A stretch of 34,570 nucleotides of DNA from Chloroflexota bacterium. GTDB lineage: Bacteria > Chloroflexota > Chloroflexia > Thermobaculales > Thermobaculaceae. The translations under genes were made by a program, and so were the position numbers. This document shows, piece after piece, positions 32,892-34,570 of this stretch. The stretch's first letter is position 1; each line of letters starts with the position of its first letter. The stretch lies in contig CADDYR010000007.1 in NCBI GenBank assembly GCA_902810765.1, forward strand, positions 1-34,570, read 5' to 3'. The notes beneath the pieces were generated by a model, which had not been told where the DNA came from, did not search any database, and worked only from the letters and a program-made list of their open reading frames with translations.

Positions 32892-33893
32892 TTGGCGAAA
32901 AGCGAGCGAGCAGACAAGCAGATCGAGCGGCCCCAGAGGTACGTGCCGTTCACCCGCATCCGTGTCCCTACCGACAACTACACCCTCATAGGCGCGCTGA
33001 TATTCTTCGTCGCCGCTGGCGTCTACATGTTCCTGCACGGCGGCTTCATCGGGCCGGACACCTTCCTGCTCGGGCTGCTGCTGGTGGCCCTCCTGCTGGG
33101 CCAGCTGCTCAAGTTCCTGCGCGACTGGATACCGTTCGCGGTGATATTCTTCGGCTGGCAGCTGCTGCGCGGCTACGCGGACAACCTAGCGAAGGGCGGC
33201 GGCTTCCACATGCACATCACCGAGATGATCGACGCCGACCGCAGGCTGTTCGGCGGCCACATCCCCACGGTCTGGCTCCAGGATCGCCTGTACACGCCCG
33301 GCCACCTCCACTGGTACGACGTCGGCACCACGATGTTCTGGGCGTTCCACTTCGTGCTCCCGCTCGTGTTCGCGTTCTTCCTGTGGGTGAGGATGCGCGG
33401 AGTGTACTGGCGGTTCGTGACCTGCCTCGTGGTGCTGTCGTTCGCGGGCTTCGCGACCTACGTGATGTACCCGGCCGTGCCGCCGTGGATCGCCGCCTAC
33501 TGGCAGTACATCCCGCCCGTCCACCTGATCCGCGCCGAGGTGCTGCAGCAGCTCCAGATCGGCCCGGGCGTCTCGTGGGTGATGTCCCACGGCAGCCCGG
33601 ACGACTACGCCGCGATGCCCTCGCTGCACGCGTCGTACCCAACGCTCGTTTTCTGGTTCAGCCTGAAGTACTGGCGAAAGGTCGTGCCGCTCGCGATCGC
33701 CTACTGCCTGGGCCTGTGGTTCAGCATCGTGTACATCGGCGATCACTACGTGGTGGACGCCCTCGCCGGCATCGGCTACGCCACCGTCGTGTTCTGGGGC
33801 ATGCACCTCATCTTCCGCCTCGTGCTGCACTACTGGCGCGCGCGGGCGCGGAGGATCGAGGTGCGCGAGGAATCCTTCATAGGGCAGGCGTAA
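32892..33893 (+). CDS. PAP2-superfamily (Aur1-like) phosphatase/phosphotransferase
   Basis: The 333-residue protein is a full-length paralogue of the preceding gene (shared LRDWIPF, WQLLRGYAD, HWYDVGTTMFWAF versus EWYDLAATMLWAF). Here the C2 motif is intact, MPSLHAS with His246, and the C3 motif is GDHYVVDALAG (His285, Asp289). It should hydrolyse or transfer a lipid phosphate or phospho-head group on the outer membrane face. The TTG start has GGAGGAG 11 nt upstream. The 96-bp gap before it is the longest in this gene row. Confidence 0.88.
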   Translation: MAKSERADKQIERPQRYVPFTRIRVPTDNYTLIGALIFFVAAGVYMFLHGGFIGPDTFLLGLLLVALLLGQLLKFLRDWIPFAVIFFGWQLLRGYADNLAKGGGFHMHITEMIDADRRLFGGHIPTVWLQDRLYTPGHLHWYDVGTTMFWAFHFVLPLVFAFFLWVRMRGVYWRFVTCLVVLSFAGFATYVMYPAVPPWIAAYWQYIPPVHLIRAEVLQQLQIGPGVSWVMSHGSPDDYAAMPSLHASYPTLVFWFSLKYWRKVVPLAIAYCLGLWFSIVYIGDHYVVDALAGIGYATVVFWGMHLIFRLVLHYWRARARRIEVREESFIGQA

Positions 33894-34570
33894 GTGGACC
33901 CGTTCGCCGACCTCATCGCCGGACTCACCTCGGACCCGGAGCCAGCGACCGACGAGCTCGCGAGGTACGACCACGGCCGGCACGCGCGCAAGGGCGTGCC
34001 CGAGGTCATCTACGCCCCGGGCAAGACGCGCGAGACGGTAGAGCGGCTCGTGGCCGAGGTGCTCGACCGCTCCGGCAGGGTGATCGTGAGCCGTCCCGCG
34101 GACGACGCCCGCGCTTCTCTGGTCGCCCGCTACGCGGCCACCCATCGGCTGAGCGGTCGCTGGAGCCTGGCGATCGAGGACCCGGACCACCCGTCGCCCC
34201 CCACCGGAGGGAGGGTGGGGGTCATCACGGCGGGCACCTCCGACGCTCCGTACGCGGAAGAGGCGGTGCTCGTCGCCAGGCACATGGGCTGCGAGGTTCG
34301 GGAGGTGTACGACGTGGGAGTTGCCGGCCTGCACAGGCTCTTCCCGCCGCTTCGGGCCGTGCTCGAGAGCGACGTGGACACGATCGTGGTCGCGGCTGGG
34401 ATGGACGGCGCGCTGCCCTCGGTCGTCGCCGGGCTGGTGAGGGTGCCCGTGATCGGCCTGCCGACCTCCACGGGCTACGGCGCTGGCGGCAGGGGGGTCG
34501 CCGCCCTGCTCTCGATGCTGCAGACGTGTGCCCCGGGGCTGGCGGTGGTGAACATAGACAACGGCGTGGG
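33894..34570 (+). CDS. larB: Nickel-pincer cofactor biosynthesis protein LarB (C-terminus cut by window edge)
   Basis: The visible 225 codons match LarB: RYDHGRHARKGVPEVIYAPGK in the N-terminal part, then a PurE-like domain with VGVITAGTSDAPYAEEA, VVAAGMDGALPSVVAGL and STGYGAGGRG, and the closing NIDNG. LarB carboxylates and hydrolyses nicotinic acid adenine dinucleotide as the first step to the nickel-pincer cofactor of lactate racemase and related enzymes. GTG directly follows the stop of the PAP2 gene. No larC, larE or larA is in view; they may lie beyond the right edge. Confidence 0.93.
   Translation, partial: MDPFADLIAGLTSDPEPATDELARYDHGRHARKGVPEVIYAPGKTRETVERLVAEVLDRSGRVIVSRPADDARASLVARYAATHRLSGRWSLAIEDPDHPSPPTGGRVGVITAGTSDAPYAEEAVLVARHMGCEVREVYDVGVAGLHRLFPPLRAVLESDVDTIVVAAGMDGALPSVVAGLVRVPVIGLPTSTGYGAGGRGVAALLSMLQTCAPGLAVVNIDNGV

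Noticed and set aside
1-34570. tRNA, rRNA, transposase or prophage genes
   Set aside because: None was seen on either strand by eye; a covariance-model search would be needed to exclude a small RNA gene in the gaps.

Overview
This is a GC-rich bacterial chromosome segment (roughly two-thirds G+C) with tightly packed genes, frequent GTG/TTG starts and many 4-nt ATGA/GTGA overlaps. The set rny-ymdB-spoVS, a YacL-type PIN-TRAM protein next to ispD-ispF, a mycoredoxin-like glutaredoxin, GT-C polyprenol-dependent glycosyltransferases and a I-B CRISPR system point to a GC-rich Terrabacteria lineage: Chloroflexota (Thermomicrobia-like) or deep Actinomycetota (Rubrobacteria/Thermoleophilia-like). No rRNA, tRNA or insertion sequence was seen, so the placement is an inference from gene content.

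Layout. (1) 1-2677, minus strand: an FAD-dependent amine/amino-acid oxidoreductase (cut by the left edge), a DHDPS-family lyase lacking the usual active-site Tyr and Thr pair, and an unrecognised small protein. (2) 2892-13093: a complete type I-B CRISPR-Cas locus. The array has 16 repeats and 15 spacers. The operon reads cas6-cas8b-cas7-cas5-cas3-cas4-cas1-cas2 on the minus strand. Repeat polarity (the minus strand ends ATTGAAAC) and decay at the left end place the leader beside cas2. An internal GTG with a strong Shine-Dalgarno inside cas8b probably makes the small subunit Cas11. (3) 13251-15990, minus: two tandem paralogous MFS_3 exporters. (4) 16249-19649: a thioredoxin-NHL protein whose frame crosses an in-frame TGA exactly at the first position of its CxxC motif, followed by a SECIS-like hairpin. 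It is best read as a selenoprotein. Divergently placed are a membrane-anchored ceruloplasmin-like multicopper oxidase and a small four-helix membrane protein. (5) 19771-26614, minus: an anchored protein of unknown function, then (in transcription order) rny, ymdB, spoVS, a PHP phosphoesterase, yacL, ispD and ispF. A strong intrinsic terminator sits 16 nt before the ymdB start codon and can compete in pairing with the ymdB ribosome-binding site. (6) 26737-28535, minus: a mycoredoxin-like protein, a CcdA-type membrane protein and a TlpA-like lipoprotein (thiol-disulfide traffic across the membrane). (7) 28596-34570, plus: a promoter set in a 15-bp inverted repeat drives two GT-C glycosyltransferase-like membrane proteins, two Aur1-like PAP2 proteins (one without the motif histidine) and larB (cut by the right edge).

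The items most worth a second look are the probable UxxC selenoprotein (Sec47) that ordinary gene calling would truncate, the hidden Cas11 inside cas8b, the ymdB attenuator-like structure, and the GT-C/PAP2 membrane operon with its divergent PAP2 pair, which resembles a lipid-linked glycan or glycophospholipid pathway. All functions are assigned by reading motifs; no database search was run.
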